Assembly (NCBI GenBank): GCA_030673645.1
Contig: DAOVIO010000056.1
Coordinates: 1 to 21,104 of the forward strand
Source of the DNA: JAGLSB01 sp023135955
Lineage (GTDB): Bacteria; Bacteroidota; Bacteroidia; Bacteroidales; GCA-2748055
DNA: 21,104 nucleotides
Direction: 5' to 3'
Shown: one piece after another, positions 8,557-15,290 of the stretch
How the letters are laid out: each line of letters begins with the position of its first letter
Numbering within the stretch: the stretch's first letter is position 1
The notes under the pieces: model-generated
The model's input: the letters and a program-made list of their open reading frames with translations, nothing else
Databases searched by the model: none
Told to the model about the DNA's origin: nothing
Translations under genes and position numbers: made by a program

Positions 8557-9528
8557 CTATTTAGCCTTCTTTCTGATATTCTTGTTTACAGCCGACCAAT
8601 AATCTGCCAGCATCATTTCTTTGTTTAGGGCAGTATATACATTTACTGTTCGTTGTAAATTTTCCGGTGGTGTAAGTACTTGTTCCGATTTTACCAGATC
8701 GGGACTAATAATTGCTTCTATAAGAGCGACATCCCGCATTATCCATGTTTCATTCCTGGGAAATCTTTGCTCCCATTTTTCATGCAAAAATTCCCATGGT
8801 TGACCTTTACCGTAAAAGTATTTTCTGGTTTCTTCTTTAGTAAAAGTATATTTACTGGAGGTTGTAGCTGTCATTATGTGCATTTCTAATCCTTCAGTGT
8901 TTAGCAGCAGGTCCATTGCGTCCAAATCATTCTTCACATTAAATTCATTCTTATTCCAGATTCTTCCTTGAGGATCGTACTGCAGAGCCATCGAATAAAC
9001 ACGAATTTTAGGTATAATTTCAGGATCCATAATTATTGCAGATGCAAGATTTGTAACAGCTCCAAGAGTAACTACATTTAGTTTCCCTTTCCCGCTTACT
9101 TCTTTTGCCTTCGCAATAATCAGCTCGGCTGCTTTTGAAGAATTTGGAACAGGATCACCCCAGAAACGAAGCATCCCCAATGCTCCACGTGGATGTGGAA
9201 TGGCACTATTTTCAGTATAATTAAGGAGTTTCTCATTTAATTCCTGACTAATCTCCATACTTGAATCTCCTGCCTCCGGATGAAACTCCCAGTGAGCTGA
9301 TATCAGTCCAACAATCTCCAATTCAGGTGCAATAAGTGCTCTTGAAATAGCGAAAAGATCATCGATCTCATTTCCTGAATCAGCATCGATTAAAATCCTT
9401 GTTGTTTTCGCTTTTATAATTTTATCACCAAACAAATTCGTTGCTGTAATTACTATCACCGATATTATACCAATTACTAATATGAATATAATTGCACGTT
9501 TTAGAGATCTCTTAAAGTTTTTAAACAT
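8557..9528 (-). CDS. Membrane-anchored nucleoside-hydrolase-like protein (IUNH superfamily)
   Basis: 323 residues. A hydrophobic segment at about 12-32 behind a Lys/Arg-rich start is a signal anchor, so the rest should lie outside the cytoplasmic membrane. The mature part begins with ILIDADSGNEIDDLFAI (45-61), the Ca2+-binding Asp cluster of inosine/uridine-preferring nucleoside hydrolases (D48, D50, D56, D57), though the usual DTDPGxDD spacing is altered by inserted residues. TLGAVTNLASAI (154-165) and EFNVKNDLDAM (195-205) match other family motifs. The C-terminal Asp that completes the metal site may be D266 in MRDVALIEAI; the usual HDP context is absent. It lies 64 bp downstream of the radical SAM gene on the same strand. 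The likely reaction is hydrolysis of an N-ribosyl bond, but the substrate is unknown and a changed activity is possible. Confidence 0.8.
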   Translation of the reverse strand: MFKNFKRSLKRAIIFILVIGIISVIVITATNLFGDKIIKAKTTRILIDADSGNEIDDLFAISRALIAPELEIVGLISAHWEFHPEAGDSSMEISQELNEKLLNYTENSAIPHPRGALGMLRFWGDPVPNSSKAAELIIAKAKEVSGKGKLNVVTLGAVTNLASAIIMDPEIIPKIRVYSMALQYDPQGRIWNKNEFNVKNDLDAMDLLLNTEGLEMHIMTATTSSKYTFTKEETRKYFYGKGQPWEFLHEKWEQRFPRNETWIMRDVALIEAIISPDLVKSEQVLTPPENLQRTVNVYTALNKEMMLADYWSAVNKNIRKKAK

Positions 9529-9592
9529 AATTATCAGTTCTTCTACAATTGTCTTGAATAAGGGAATATAATTTAACGAAATACTTTTTCCT

Positions 9593-10555
9593 TTAGTCTC
9601 TTATAACTTGATAAAATATTCCTCTCTCTTGTCTTATACTTTCAATTTTGTTATCAGCTTCAAGCACATCAAGGTATTTATTTATTTCATTAATGTGAGT
9701 GCCTATAATTTTTGCAAGGTCGTCAAGAGTACATGGTCTTCTTGCAATGGTTTCTAAAATTGCAGCTTCCATATCGCTACGATAGGATTGAATATCTTTA
9801 CGGGCAGGAGCAGAAGAAATTATTTCCACCGGAATAGTCCTTGATTGAACCCATAGTTTCTTTTCCCAATAATCTTTAACTTCCTCAAGTTTCTCACGAC
9901 TTGCCGGAACGAGATCATCCTCAACACCTGGTCGGTCTAATGTATTTATCTGTATCCTATCAGGATTAATTTTCAGAAAGGCTTCTAATAGTCTATCAAG
10001 ATCAGAATCGGAATCGATATATTTAGGTAAGATCATTACTTCAAGCCAAATCTGACCTGAATACATATTTCTGAAATCAACAATACCTTGAATATAGCCT
10101 TCTATATTTAATGATTCATGGGGTTTATTAATTTTCGCAAAAGAATTATGATTCGCTGCGTCGAGTGAGGGCAACACCAGATCAGCTTGTATTAACTCCA
10201 TTCTAATATCATTTTGATTTAGAAGAGTGGCATTTGTTAAAATCGCAACAGGAATATTTGGTTTTTTACTTTTTATATAGGATAAAACATCACCTATCCT
10301 GGAATTTAGAGTAGGCTCTCCCGAACCTGAGAAAGTAATATAGTCGGGATCTGGGCTATTTTCAAAAAAGTGATCTAGTTCTTTAATCACTTTATCATAA
10401 AGAATATATTCTTTCCTTTCTAAAGTTAATTTTGTGGTAGAGCCGCATTCGCAATATACACAATCTAGAGAGCAAACTTTATGAGGTACTAAATCAACAC
10501 CAAGTGACATGCCTAAGCGTCGGGAAGGAACAGGACCAAACAAATATTTATACAT
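9593..10555 (-). CDS. Radical SAM protein, COG0731-like, with C-terminal winged helix
   Basis: 320 residues. The N-terminus FGPVPSRRLGMSLGVD followed by CSLDCVYC (28-35) is typical of COG0731-type radical SAM proteins; C28, C32 and C35 should bind the 4Fe-4S cluster that cleaves S-adenosylmethionine. C37 (CECG) is an extra nearby cysteine. FSGSGEPTL is the SAM-contact motif. The barrel runs to about residue 240. Residues ~255-318 look like a winged helix, which could bind nucleic acid or protein. The start is 10 bp after the zinc-ribbon gene stop, so the two are almost surely cotranscribed. The family is often called a tRNA wyosine-type enzyme, but bacterial members of this subgroup have no established substrate. 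Its position beside DUF134 and DUF5320 points to metal or cofactor work (inference). Confidence 0.88.
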   Translation of the reverse strand: MYKYLFGPVPSRRLGMSLGVDLVPHKVCSLDCVYCECGSTTKLTLERKEYILYDKVIKELDHFFENSPDPDYITFSGSGEPTLNSRIGDVLSYIKSKKPNIPVAILTNATLLNQNDIRMELIQADLVLPSLDAANHNSFAKINKPHESLNIEGYIQGIVDFRNMYSGQIWLEVMILPKYIDSDSDLDRLLEAFLKINPDRIQINTLDRPGVEDDLVPASREKLEEVKDYWEKKLWVQSRTIPVEIISSAPARKDIQSYRSDMEAAILETIARRPCTLDDLAKIIGTHINEINKYLDVLEADNKIESIRQERGIFYQVIRD

Positions 10556-10565
10556 TTTATATTTA

Positions 10566-10793
10566 TTAATTTTTACTCTCTAATAATTCTTCCCGTATCA
10601 TAGTTTTTCCACAAGAAGGACATTTAATAGTCGTACACTTCTCTCCTCTTTGATGTGGAATTTTTTCACCACATTTTGCGCAAATACAACTACCACCAGT
10701 ACCGAAAGATCCCCCTTTATTACGGCCACCGCCGCCACCTCGTCCAGAGCCACTGCCTTGACCCATATTCATACCTCTACCCTTTTCTTTCAT
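10566..10793 (-). CDS. Small glycine-rich zinc-ribbon protein
   Basis: 75 residues from the ATG at 10793. I chose this start because the frame upstream (to 10883) overlaps the preceding gene and encodes nothing family-like. The first third is Gly/Ser/Arg-rich (residues 11-35). It is followed by six cysteines: C36, C38, C41, C53, C58 and C61 in CICAKCG...PHQRGEKC...CPSCGK, with H47 between. This is a double-knuckle zinc or Fe-S ribbon. It lies 55 bp after the DUF5320 gene and 10 bp before the radical SAM gene, so the three form one unit. I recognise the CxxCG...PHxRG...CPxCG pattern as one found near DUF134/DUF5320 genes, but no function has been assigned. It may deliver metal to, or carry electrons for, the radical SAM enzyme (inference). 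Confidence 0.8.
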   Translation of the reverse strand: MKEKGRGMNMGQGSGSGRGGGGGRNKGGSFGTGGSCICAKCGEKIPHQRGEKCTTIKCPSCGKTMIREELLESKN

Positions 10794-10848
10794 AATAAAA
10801 TGATTTAATGATTGCAAAATAATCAAATTAGAATTAAATAAAAATAAG

Positions 10849-11184
10849 CTACTCCTTATCCAGTTTTCCCAATTGCTCTTCAAGCCCTGAGAGTTGCTCT
10901 TTTATAATCCTAATTTCATTTTCAATCAATGTTTTTTCAGAAACATTCTCCATCGAAAAATCTGAAATATTCCTGTTTCCAAACCTGAATCCCATTCTGT
11001 TTCGATGTTGAAATCCTTGTCCTCCTCCCCTTCTAAAACCACCTCCTCGACCTCGACCAAAACCCACTCCACTGTTTGAATTTGAATAAAACGATCCCGG
11101 ATTTTCATTGTTTACACAATATCCCATCCTTCTACCTGTCATTGAGCCCATCCCTTCCGGCCCTGTTTTGTTTCCTCCTGGCAT
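10849..11184 (-). CDS. DUF5320 family protein
   Basis: 111 residues from the ATG at 11184, opening with MPGGNKTGPEGMGSMTGRRMGYC, the signature of DUF5320 proteins (MPGGDRTGPxGxGPMTGRxxGYC). A Gly/Arg-rich RGG-like stretch follows (about 37-62), and then a C-terminal amphipathic coiled coil (about 80-111). The longer frame reaching 11235 is rejected because a perfect Shine-Dalgarno lies just before 11184. The first 53 bp overlap the end of the DUF134 gene in another frame, so translation is coupled. DUF5320 genes commonly stand near DUF134, NifX/NifB-like and MRP-type ATPase genes in anaerobes, which suggests metal-cofactor handling; the biochemical role is unknown. Confidence 0.88.
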   Translation of the reverse strand: MPGGNKTGPEGMGSMTGRRMGYCVNNENPGSFYSNSNSGVGFGRGRGGGFRRGGGQGFQHRNRMGFRFGNRNISDFSMENVSEKTLIENEIRIIKEQLSGLEEQLGKLDKE

Positions 11185-11641
11185 AACGACCTCCTTTTTT
11201 ATGATTATGTTGAATGCAGCAATTCCCATGACCAAAACCTCCAGCGAGATTTCTTAATTGATTAGATGAACATTTGGGACATACATCCGGAGATTTTCCT
11301 ATCTCGCTTTCAAAATAATAGCCACAAGTTTCACACTGAATAATATTATTTGTAAAATGAAAATTGCCCCCTTCAATTGTTAATAGTCTTCCCAAAACAA
11401 TGAAATCAGCCATTTTCATCCTGGCTTTAGAAATCAATCTACTAAATGTCGGACGTGATATAGACATTTCCTTCGCTGCCTCTAAATGAGAAAGACCTGC
11501 ATGATCTGCCAACCTTATAGCTTCAAACTCATCAATGGTCAAAAATATATTCTGAAGCTCTTTCCCCTGTACAATTGACGGCTTAAACTCTGTAAACAAA
11601 GGTGGAGTATATACGATTCTATTGTTTTTAGGTCTTGACAT
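11132..11641 (-). CDS. DUF134 (UPF0251) HTH regulator with zinc ribbon
   Basis: 169 residues, starting MSRPKNNRIV. The DUF134 core is clear: LTIDEFEAIRLADHAGLSH (about 34-52), then a sigma-like helix-turn-helix, EAAKEMSISRPTFSRLISKAR (about 54-74). A C-terminal zinc ribbon C103-x2-C106...C121-x2-C124 follows, and then a basic tail with GNCC and HNH (C141, C142, H145, H147). It is therefore a probable DNA-binding protein with a metal-responsive part. It heads a four-gene unit with DUF5320 (53 bp overlap), the zinc-ribbon miniprotein and the radical SAM enzyme. A promoter with a 16-bp palindrome in its spacer lies just upstream, suggesting autoregulation (inference). DUF134 members have been called regulators from sequence only; the signal is unknown. 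Confidence 0.9.
   Translation of the reverse strand: MSRPKNNRIVYTPPLFTEFKPSIVQGKELQNIFLTIDEFEAIRLADHAGLSHLEAAKEMSISRPTFSRLISKARMKMADFIVLGRLLTIEGGNFHFTNNIIQCETCGYYFESEIGKSPDVCPKCSSNQLRNLAGGFGHGNCCIQHNHKKGGRYARRKQNRAGRDGLNDR
11189..11196 (-). promoter_or_regulatory. Perfect Shine-Dalgarno for the DUF5320 gene
   Basis: The minus strand reads AAGGAGGT, a full 8-base complement to the 16S rRNA 3' end, four bases before the ATG at 11184. Other genes in the window have no such site, as expected for Bacteroidota. It lies inside the coding region of the DUF134 gene and decides the DUF5320 start. Confidence 0.8.
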
Positions 11642-11657
11642 TAGGTTATATTTGATA

Positions 11658-11688
11658 CAAATATAATGAACATATGTTCATAATGAAA
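11658..11688 (-). promoter_or_regulatory. Promoter of the DUF134 gene with a palindromic operator in its spacer
   Basis: On the minus strand TATATTTG (11658-11665) matches the -7 consensus TAnnTTTG exactly. TTTC (11685-11688), 19 bp upstream, is a near match to the -33 TTTG. Filling the spacer is the perfect palindrome ATGAACATATGTTCAT (11666-11681). A protein bound there would block RNA polymerase, so it is most simply read as an operator for repression, with the DUF134 protein itself the first candidate. The expected transcript start is only about 10 bp before the ATG. Confidence 0.7.
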
Positions 11689-11779
11689 AGAGAAATGTGT
11701 ATTTAAAAACATATCGAGGGATTAAACTTGATTATCAATTTATTGTAATCCTTGGCAATGTGAAGGTCCAAAACAATTA

Positions 11780-14008
11780 TTAAATAGCATCAATAATAGC
11801 ATTCAAAGTAAGACTTGGTCTCATCGCTTTAGAAACCAGGTCCTTATTTGGCTTGTAATATCCTCCCATTTCAGTTGCTTTACCTTCTGCAGCAGCAATT
11901 TCAGATAGAATTTTACTTTCGTTTTCTTTTAGCTGATTAGCTACTTCTTTAAACTTAGCTTGAAGTTCTGCATCCTCTGTTTGCTCTGATAATGTTTCAG
12001 CCCAATACATTCCCAGGAAAAAATGAGTCCCACGATTATCCAGTTCACCAGCAATTCTGGAAGGTGATTTTCTGTTTTCTAAATATTTTGCAACAGCTTT
12101 ATCCAAAGTTGTTGACAAAAGCATTGCTCGCTTATTGTCAGTAACATTAGCTAAATGCTCTAAAGAAACGGTAAGAGCTAAGAATTCGCCTAAAGAATCC
12201 CACCTTAAATGACCTTCTTTAACAAATTGTTGTACGTGCTTAGGCGCAGAGCCTCCAGCTCCTGTTTCAAATAATCCGCCACCATTAAGCAAAGGAACGA
12301 TAGATAACATTTTTGCAGAAGTTCCTAATTCTAATATTGGAAATAAATCGGTTAAGTAATCTCTAAGTATATTTCCCGTAACAGAAATAGTGTCTAAACC
12401 AGCCTTTACCCGGGGTAGTGTAAATTTCATTGCCTCAACAGGAGACATTATCTGAATATCTAAACCGCTGGTATCATGATCTTTTAAGTAAGTATTCACT
12501 TTTTTAATCATTTCAGCATCGTGTGCTCTCGTCTTATCTAACCAGAATATGGCAGGAGCTCCGGTGGCTCTTGCTCTGCTAATTCCCAATTTTACCCAAT
12601 CTCTAATTGGTAAATCTTTAACCTGTGAAGCTCTGTAAATATCTCCTTCTTCAACATCATGCGAGAGTAAAACTGTTCCGTCTTCGTCAACAATTCGAAT
12701 TACTCCATCAGCCTGAGCTTTAAATGTTTTGTCGTGTGAACCATATTCTTCAGCCTTTTGAGCCATCAAGCCAACATTTGAAACATTACCCATAGTAGAT
12801 GGGTCAAAAGCGCCATGTTCCTTTGAAAAGTCAATGGCTACCTGGTACCATCTTGAATAGGAACGATCAGGAATAATTGCTTTGGTATCTTGAAGTCTTC
12901 CATTTGCATTCCACATTCCACCAGAATCGCGAACTACATTAGGCATTGATGCGTCAATAATAATATCGTTACTAGCATGAAGATTAGTAATTCCTTTATC
13001 AGAATCAACCATAGCCATGGCTGGTCTTGTTTTATAAACAGCCTGGATATCTGCTTCTATTTCTGCTTTTTTATCAGCAGGTAATTTCTTAATTTTAATA
13101 TATAAATCTCCTAAGCCCAGATCAGGATTAACCTCTAATTCCTTTAAAATATCAGCGTGTTTTTCAAAAACATCTTTAAAGAAAACACTTACGAAATGTC
13201 CGAAAATAATAGGATCGGAAACTTTCATCATAGTTGCTTTCAAATGCACAGAGAATAATGTGTCATTTTTCTTTGCATCATCAATTTCTTCTTCAATAAA
13301 TTCACGTAATGCATTCGCACTCATAAATGAAGCGTCTAATACTTCATCTTTTTGAAGGGCTAATTTGTCTTTAAGAATTGTAATGTTTCCATCTTTATCA
13401 ACAAATTCAAATTTAGCATTACAAGCTTTTGGTAATACTATGGTTTTCTCGTTTCCAAAGAAATCACCTTTGCTCATATGAGCAACATGGGTTTTTGAAT
13501 CAGAAGTCCATGCTCCTAATCTCTTTGGATTCTTTTGGGCATTTGCTTTCACCGATGGAGCAACTCTTCTGTCGGAATTGCCTTGACGTAATACAGGATT
13601 TACAGCTGACCCCAGACATTTTGCATATTTTGCATGAAGTTCTTTATCTTCATTTGTTACAGGATATTCAGGATAATCAGGTAGTTTAAATCCTTTTTCC
13701 TGCAATTCCTTGATTGCCGCTTTTAGCTGAGGAATTGAAGCGCTTATATTTGGCAGCTTGATAACATTGGCTTCACTTTTTTCTACTAATTCTCCCAAAT
13801 AAGCCAGCTCATCTGCTTGTTTTTGATCTTCTGTTAAATATTCAGGGAAAGTTGAAATTATTCTTCCTGAAAGTGAAATATCTCTTGTTTCAACAACAAT
13901 ACCTGCTGCATTTGTAAAGGCATTTACAATTGGCAATAATGAGTATGTAGCCAATGCAGGAGCTTCGTCAATCTCTGTCCAGATTATTTTTGATGTTTCT
14001 TGTGTCAT
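11780..14008 (-). CDS. icd: Monomeric NADP-dependent isocitrate dehydrogenase
   Basis: 742 residues, matching the ~740 of the single-chain bacterial IDH family rather than the ~415 of the dimeric type. It converts isocitrate and NADP+ to 2-oxoglutarate, CO2 and NADPH in the TCA cycle. Family landmarks: LPNISASIPQL (85-95) at the isocitrate site, LRQGNSDRRV (140-149), SVHLKATMMKVSDPIIFGH in the middle, GGGLFETGAGGSAPKHVQQF, and SRIAGELDNRGTHFFLGMYW near the end, where the NADP-binding residues lie. The ATG at 14008 gives the normal MTQETSKIIWTEIDEAPALATYSLLP start. It is transcribed toward the DUF134 gene but is separated from it by 138 bp and by that gene's own promoter. Nothing unusual was seen. 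Confidence 0.97.
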   Translation of the reverse strand: MTQETSKIIWTEIDEAPALATYSLLPIVNAFTNAAGIVVETRDISLSGRIISTFPEYLTEDQKQADELAYLGELVEKSEANVIKLPNISASIPQLKAAIKELQEKGFKLPDYPEYPVTNEDKELHAKYAKCLGSAVNPVLRQGNSDRRVAPSVKANAQKNPKRLGAWTSDSKTHVAHMSKGDFFGNEKTIVLPKACNAKFEFVDKDGNITILKDKLALQKDEVLDASFMSANALREFIEEEIDDAKKNDTLFSVHLKATMMKVSDPIIFGHFVSVFFKDVFEKHADILKELEVNPDLGLGDLYIKIKKLPADKKAEIEADIQAVYKTRPAMAMVDSDKGITNLHASNDIIIDASMPNVVRDSGGMWNANGRLQDTKAIIPDRSYSRWYQVAIDFSKEHGAFDPSTMGNVSNVGLMAQKAEEYGSHDKTFKAQADGVIRIVDEDGTVLLSHDVEEGDIYRASQVKDLPIRDWVKLGISRARATGAPAIFWLDKTRAHDAEMIKKVNTYLKDHDTSGLDIQIMSPVEAMKFTLPRVKAGLDTISVTGNILRDYLTDLFPILELGTSAKMLSIVPLLNGGGLFETGAGGSAPKHVQQFVKEGHLRWDSLGEFLALTVSLEHLANVTDNKRAMLLSTTLDKAVAKYLENRKSPSRIAGELDNRGTHFFLGMYWAETLSEQTEDAELQAKFKEVANQLKENESKILSEIAAAEGKATEMGGYYKPNKDLVSKAMRPSLTLNAIIDAI

Positions 14009-14248
14009 ATTTGTTGTGAGTTAAAACTTATATTTTGATTCTTATGTATTATAAATTGATATTTAAGCCAAGTGATAAATCTCTTTCAGATGAAGAAAGC
14101 AGGCTAAAAGAAGCTATTATAATTTGAGCACAAATTTAAAAGAAAAAGCTTATTTTCTATATAAATAATATACAATTTCAAATATTGAAGCAAAAGCTCA
14201 GGTTTATTTTTAAATCCTTAGGCTTCGGATCGATAAATTGCTTAGGTA
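14009..14248. other. Noncoding DNA upstream of icd
   Basis: There is no reading frame of note. On the minus strand TAAATTTG (14131-14138) matches the -7 promoter consensus exactly but has no -33 partner at proper spacing and would give a leader of about 115 nt. It is only a weak candidate for the icd promoter. Confidence 0.35.
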
Positions 14249-14401
14249 TTACTTAAGAAAACTTAACATAATCCGAGCGGCGACAGCTAAGCCAATTACA
14301 CCACCAATATTTGGAGCCATGATATGCATTAGAAGATAGTTTGTAGTATCTAAGACTATGCTCTGCACTATTCTTGCAATATCGGAAAGTGTAGTAAAAT
14401 A
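14249..14401 (-). pseudogene. oadB: C-terminal relic of oadB (Na+-translocating decarboxylase beta subunit)
   Basis: Between icd and the epimerase gene an open stretch of 50 codons without a plausible full-length start ends in TAA at 14249-14251. Its product includes SDIARIVQSIVLD, then TNYLLMHIMAPNIGGVIG, then LAVAARIMLSFLK. This closely follows the last helix region of OadB-family proteins (SARxxQ...TNHLLMHAMGPNVAGVIGSAVAAGILL). OadB is the membrane subunit of oxaloacetate and methylmalonyl-CoA decarboxylase sodium pumps, of ~400 residues, so about 85-90 percent is missing. An in-frame stop (14402-14404) closes the frame upstream, directly beside the epimerase stop codon. In many Bacteroidota mce, mmdA, oadG, a biotin carrier and oadB form one operon; here only the two ends remain, which suggests an internal deletion (inference). 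The similarity is from memory, not from an alignment. Confidence 0.75.
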
Positions 14402-14407
14402 TTATGG

Positions 14408-14809
14408 TTACTCTCCACAGAATTCAGTGAGAACTCCGCCTGTGGATTTTGGATGCAGAAAGCCAATCTTAAGACCTTCAGCACCAGATCGGGGTTTTTT
14501 ATCTATTAGTTGAATACCTTCCTTTTCAGCATCGGTCAGAGCTTTTTCTACATCTGGCATTGCAAAAGCCAAATGATGAATACCAGGTCCTTTCTTTTCA
14601 ATAAATTTTCCAATTGGCCCTTCTGGATCGGTTGATTCAAGAAGTTCAATTTTAGTATCACCTATTTTAAAAAATGCTGTTTTAACTTTTTGATCGCTAA
14701 CGTTTTCAATTGCATAACACTCAAGTCCAAGAACCTTCTCAAAGTATTCGATAGAATCTTTAAGACTTCTTACTGCGATTCCAATATGCTCAATATGAGT
14801 TGGTTTCAT
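14408..14809 (-). CDS. mce: Methylmalonyl-CoA epimerase
   Basis: 133 residues, the usual length. It is a vicinal-oxygen-chelate fold enzyme that interconverts (R)- and (S)-methylmalonyl-CoA between methylmalonyl-CoA mutase and the carboxylase or decarboxylase of propionate metabolism, in the cytoplasm. Motifs: IEHIGIAV with H8, GDTKIELLEST with E55, GPGIHHLAFAM with H78/H79, and GVLTEFCGE with E129; these supply the divalent-metal ligands of the family. Directly downstream is the oadB relic, so its usual partners are not next to it here. A TACCTTTG promoter-like element and a leader with a 9-bp inverted repeat lie upstream. Assignment is secure; whether it still serves a propionate pathway depends on mutase and decarboxylase genes elsewhere. 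Confidence 0.94.
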   Translation of the reverse strand: MKPTHIEHIGIAVRSLKDSIEYFEKVLGLECYAIENVSDQKVKTAFFKIGDTKIELLESTDPEGPIGKFIEKKGPGIHHLAFAMPDVEKALTDAEKEGIQLIDKKPRSGAEGLKIGFLHPKSTGGVLTEFCGE

Positions 14810-14838
14810 AATATTAAATATATAAATATCTGTAAATA

Positions 14839-14883
14839 ATAAGATAATTATAAGTACTTAGTCTTTTCTTCGACTTATCTTAT
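14839..14883 (-). other. Inverted repeat in the mce leader
   Basis: ATAAGATAA (14839-14847) and TTATCTTAT (14875-14883) are exact inverted copies, 27 bp apart. The intervening sequence contains GTC/GAC arms and the palindrome AAGTACTT. If transcription starts from the upstream element at 14893-14900, this structure opens the mce mRNA. It is all AT, so stability is modest. Confidence 0.4.
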
Positions 14884-14892
14884 AATATTAAG

Positions 14893-14900
14893 CAAAGGTA
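14893..14900 (-). promoter_or_regulatory. Candidate -7 element for mce
   Basis: The minus strand reads TACCTTTG, an exact TAnnTTTG match, about 84 bp before the ATG. No good -33 box is seen at 17-23 bp, so the call is tentative. Confidence 0.4.
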
Positions 14901-15249
14901 CAATCAGCGATTTGTTGATAAGCATGATAATTATCAAATACAGGAAAAATAATTATTGTTCTTTAACATGGTTCTAACATCTAGCCTGCAATATTCTTTT
15001 GAATACAAATATATGGATCTTGATTTTTGCTGAAAATTGACAATATAAAATTCTGTAGGTTATTCAGAAACAGGTTCATCTAACTTAAATGTAAATATTT
15101 CATGATGCATAGTAACTAGCAACCACCAGCAACTAATAACCCTATATTCAATTATTGATTCACTATTTTCCCTTTATGAGATATGCCCCTATAAATAATC
15201 TTAAATAACTTCTACTACTGTGCCTTCATTCGAAGCATAGGGACTCCAA
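14901..15249. other. Noncoding DNA between mce and the GH3 gene
   Basis: I found no gene or RNA here. A short degenerate repeat of the type AGTTGCTGG/TGGTTGC/TAGTTAC lies near 15110-15140 (minus strand), similar in style to simple repeats elsewhere in the window. The part next to the GH3 gene reads, in frame after its stop codon, as a 29-codon tail with no recognised homology. Confidence 0.5.
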
Positions 15250-15285
15250 ACTTTAAGTACTTTAGTCACTTTAAGTACTTTAAGT
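15250..15285. repeat. 9-bp tandem repeat, ACTTTAAGT type, four units
   Basis: The units are ACTTTAAGT, ACTTTAGTC, ACTTTAAGT and ACTTTAAGT, ending 5 bp from the stop codon of the GH3-hydrolase gene. Being 9 bp they keep frame; in the GH3 frame past the stop they read as repeated Val-Leu-Lys. No function is evident. Confidence 0.75.
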
Positions 15286-15290
15286 ACTTC

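Noticed and set aside
10794..10883. N-terminal extension of the zinc-ribbon protein to an ATG at 10883
   Set aside because: It overlaps the end of the DUF5320 gene and encodes a hydrophobic stretch unlike the family; the ATG at 10793 fits the Gly-rich start and leaves a normal gap.
10926..11108. Separate 60-residue minus-strand frame
   Set aside because: It is an out-of-frame reading of the Gly/Arg-rich DUF5320 gene; its acidic composition follows from GGA/AGA codons.
11185..11235. Longer DUF5320 start at 11235
   Set aside because: The family signature begins at MPGG (11184) and the perfect Shine-Dalgarno lies just before it.
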